Of a stretch of DNA of 8,258 bases, positions 7,362 to 8,258 are shown piece by piece (the first letter of the stretch is position 1; the number at the start of each line of letters is the position of its first letter). The notes below the pieces were generated by a model. That model worked only from the letters and a program-made list of their open reading frames with translations. It had not been told where the DNA came from and did not search any database. Source of the DNA: RGIG3009 sp045603285 (GTDB lineage: Bacteria > Bacillota > Clostridia > Oscillospirales > Acutalibacteraceae); NCBI GenBank assembly GCA_045603285.1, contig JAZULW010000023.1, positions 1 through 8,258 of the forward strand. Direction: 5' to 3'. The position numbers and the translations under genes were made by a program.

Positions 7362-8258
7362 TCAATGGTGGAATAGGCGCATTCCGGTAAAGGCCATCAC
7401 CATATCATATTTATCACAGGTTTCGATGACTTGATCATCACGAATAGATCCACCCGGTTCCGCAATATATTTCACGCCACTGCGTTTCGCGCGTTCAATG
7501 TTATCACCAAACGGGAAGAAGGCATCGGAACCCAGTGCTACGCCGTCTTGTACATCTAAGAAAGCTCGTTTTTCTTCCGCCGTTAACGGTTCAGGTTGCG
7601 TAGTGAAATATTTTTGCCAATTACCATCGGCACAAACATCCTCTTCGTTTTGGTTGATATAGCCGTCAATAACGTTGTCACGTTCGGGACGACCAAGGTC
7701 GGCACGGAAGGGTAAGTTGAGAACTTTGTCATTTTGACGCAAGAACCACGTATCCGCTTTGTCGCCGGCCAAACGGGTACAGTGAATACGCGACTGTTGA
7801 CCGGCACCGACACCAATGGCTTGTCCGTCTACAGCATAGCAGACGGAGTTGGACTGTGTATATTTGAGCGTAATCAGCGAAATAATGAGGTCACGCACGG
7901 CGCTTTCAGGAAGGTCTTTGTTGGCGGTTACCAAATTGGCAAGCAATTCGGGGTTGATTTCAAAGTTGTTACGGCCTTGCTCAAACGTGATGCCAAATAC
8001 CTGTTTTTGTTCAATGGGTTGCGGAACATACTCGGGATCGATTTTCACCACGTTATACGCGCCTTTGCGTTTGGATTTGAGAATCTCCAACGCTTCAGGT
8101 TCATAACCGGGAGCGATGACGCCGTCTGAAACTTCACGTTTGATCATTTTGGCCGTCGTAACGTCGCACACATCGGAAAGGGCGACCCAGTCACCGAAAC
8201 TGCACATACGGTCGGGGCCACGGGCGCGGACATAGGCGCAGGCCAGGGGATTTTCGTC
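7362..8258 (-). CDS. purH: AICAR formyltransferase, standalone PurH-like type (5' part outside window)
   Basis: This enzyme transfers the formyl group of 10-formyl-THF to AICAR, giving FAICAR, the penultimate step to IMP in the cytoplasm. The reading frame stays open to the right edge: 17 codons precede the first visible Met (8207), and they read as family sequence (PLACAYVRARGPDR), so that Met is internal. The visible 298 residues end in TGA. Family motifs include SFGDWVALSDVCDV just after that Met, REVSDGVIAPGYEPEAL, KYTQSNSV (about visible residues 132-139), GQQSRIHCTRLAG (153-165), GVALGSDAFFPFGDNIERA and the C-terminal MAFTGMRLFHH. The wording matches the roughly 390-residue standalone family rather than the bifunctional PurH of about 510-520 residues, as I remember these families. 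The Lys-His active-site segment and any cyclohydrolase domain would lie beyond the window, so the standalone call is an inference. purD follows after 12 bp. The function call is firm. Confidence 0.93.
   Translation of the reverse strand, partial: DENPLACAYVRARGPDRMCSFGDWVALSDVCDVTTAKMIKREVSDGVIAPGYEPEALEILKSKRKGAYNVVKIDPEYVPQPIEQKQVFGITFEQGRNNFEINPELLANLVTANKDLPESAVRDLIISLITLKYTQSNSVCYAVDGQAIGVGAGQQSRIHCTRLAGDKADTWFLRQNDKVLNLPFRADLGRPERDNVIDGYINQNEEDVCADGNWQKYFTTQPEPLTAEEKRAFLDVQDGVALGSDAFFPFGDNIERAKRSGVKYIAEPGGSIRDDQVIETCDKYDMVMAFTGMRLFHH

Noticed and set aside
7733..7816. Alternative minus-strand frame with a Met start inside the purH gene (7583-7816)
   Set aside because: It overlaps the highly conserved SNSV and GQQSR segment of the formyltransferase in another frame and has no independent support.

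Overview
The whole window is one tightly packed block of five minus-strand genes for de novo purine synthesis and the folate one-carbon and glycine metabolism that feeds it. I see no mobile element, RNA gene, CRISPR array, promoter or terminator. Base composition is close to balanced. A single-chain PurL of about 1,230 residues, a PurH-like formyltransferase of the standalone type, and a formate-tetrahydrofolate ligase together suggest a fermentative anaerobic bacterium. Clostridia, Negativicutes or a gut anaerobe with similar purine genes would fit, but I cannot name the lineage from this sequence alone.

In the direction of transcription (right to left) the order is: AICAR formyltransferase (purH-type, 5' end cut by the right edge), purD, purL, glyA and fhs (3' end cut by the left edge). 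The spacings are 12 bp, a 1-base overlap (TGATG), 16 bp and 18 bp. Each of the four internal starts has a purine-rich ribosome binding site. These features strongly suggest one polycistronic transcript that begins beyond the right edge and ends beyond the left edge. There is no gene-free stretch longer than 18 bases.

The genes work together in a clear way. GlyA converts serine and tetrahydrofolate to glycine and 5,10-methylene-THF. Fhs charges THF with formate to give 10-formyl-THF. PurD ligates glycine to phosphoribosylamine, PurL converts FGAR to FGAM using glutamine, and the PurH-type enzyme uses 10-formyl-THF to formylate AICAR. Two of the three purine enzymes here therefore consume products made by the last two genes of the same cluster. 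The pathway steps themselves are well known. I found no evidence of a previously undescribed system, and the findings below are modest points about gene order, enzyme architecture and translation signals.
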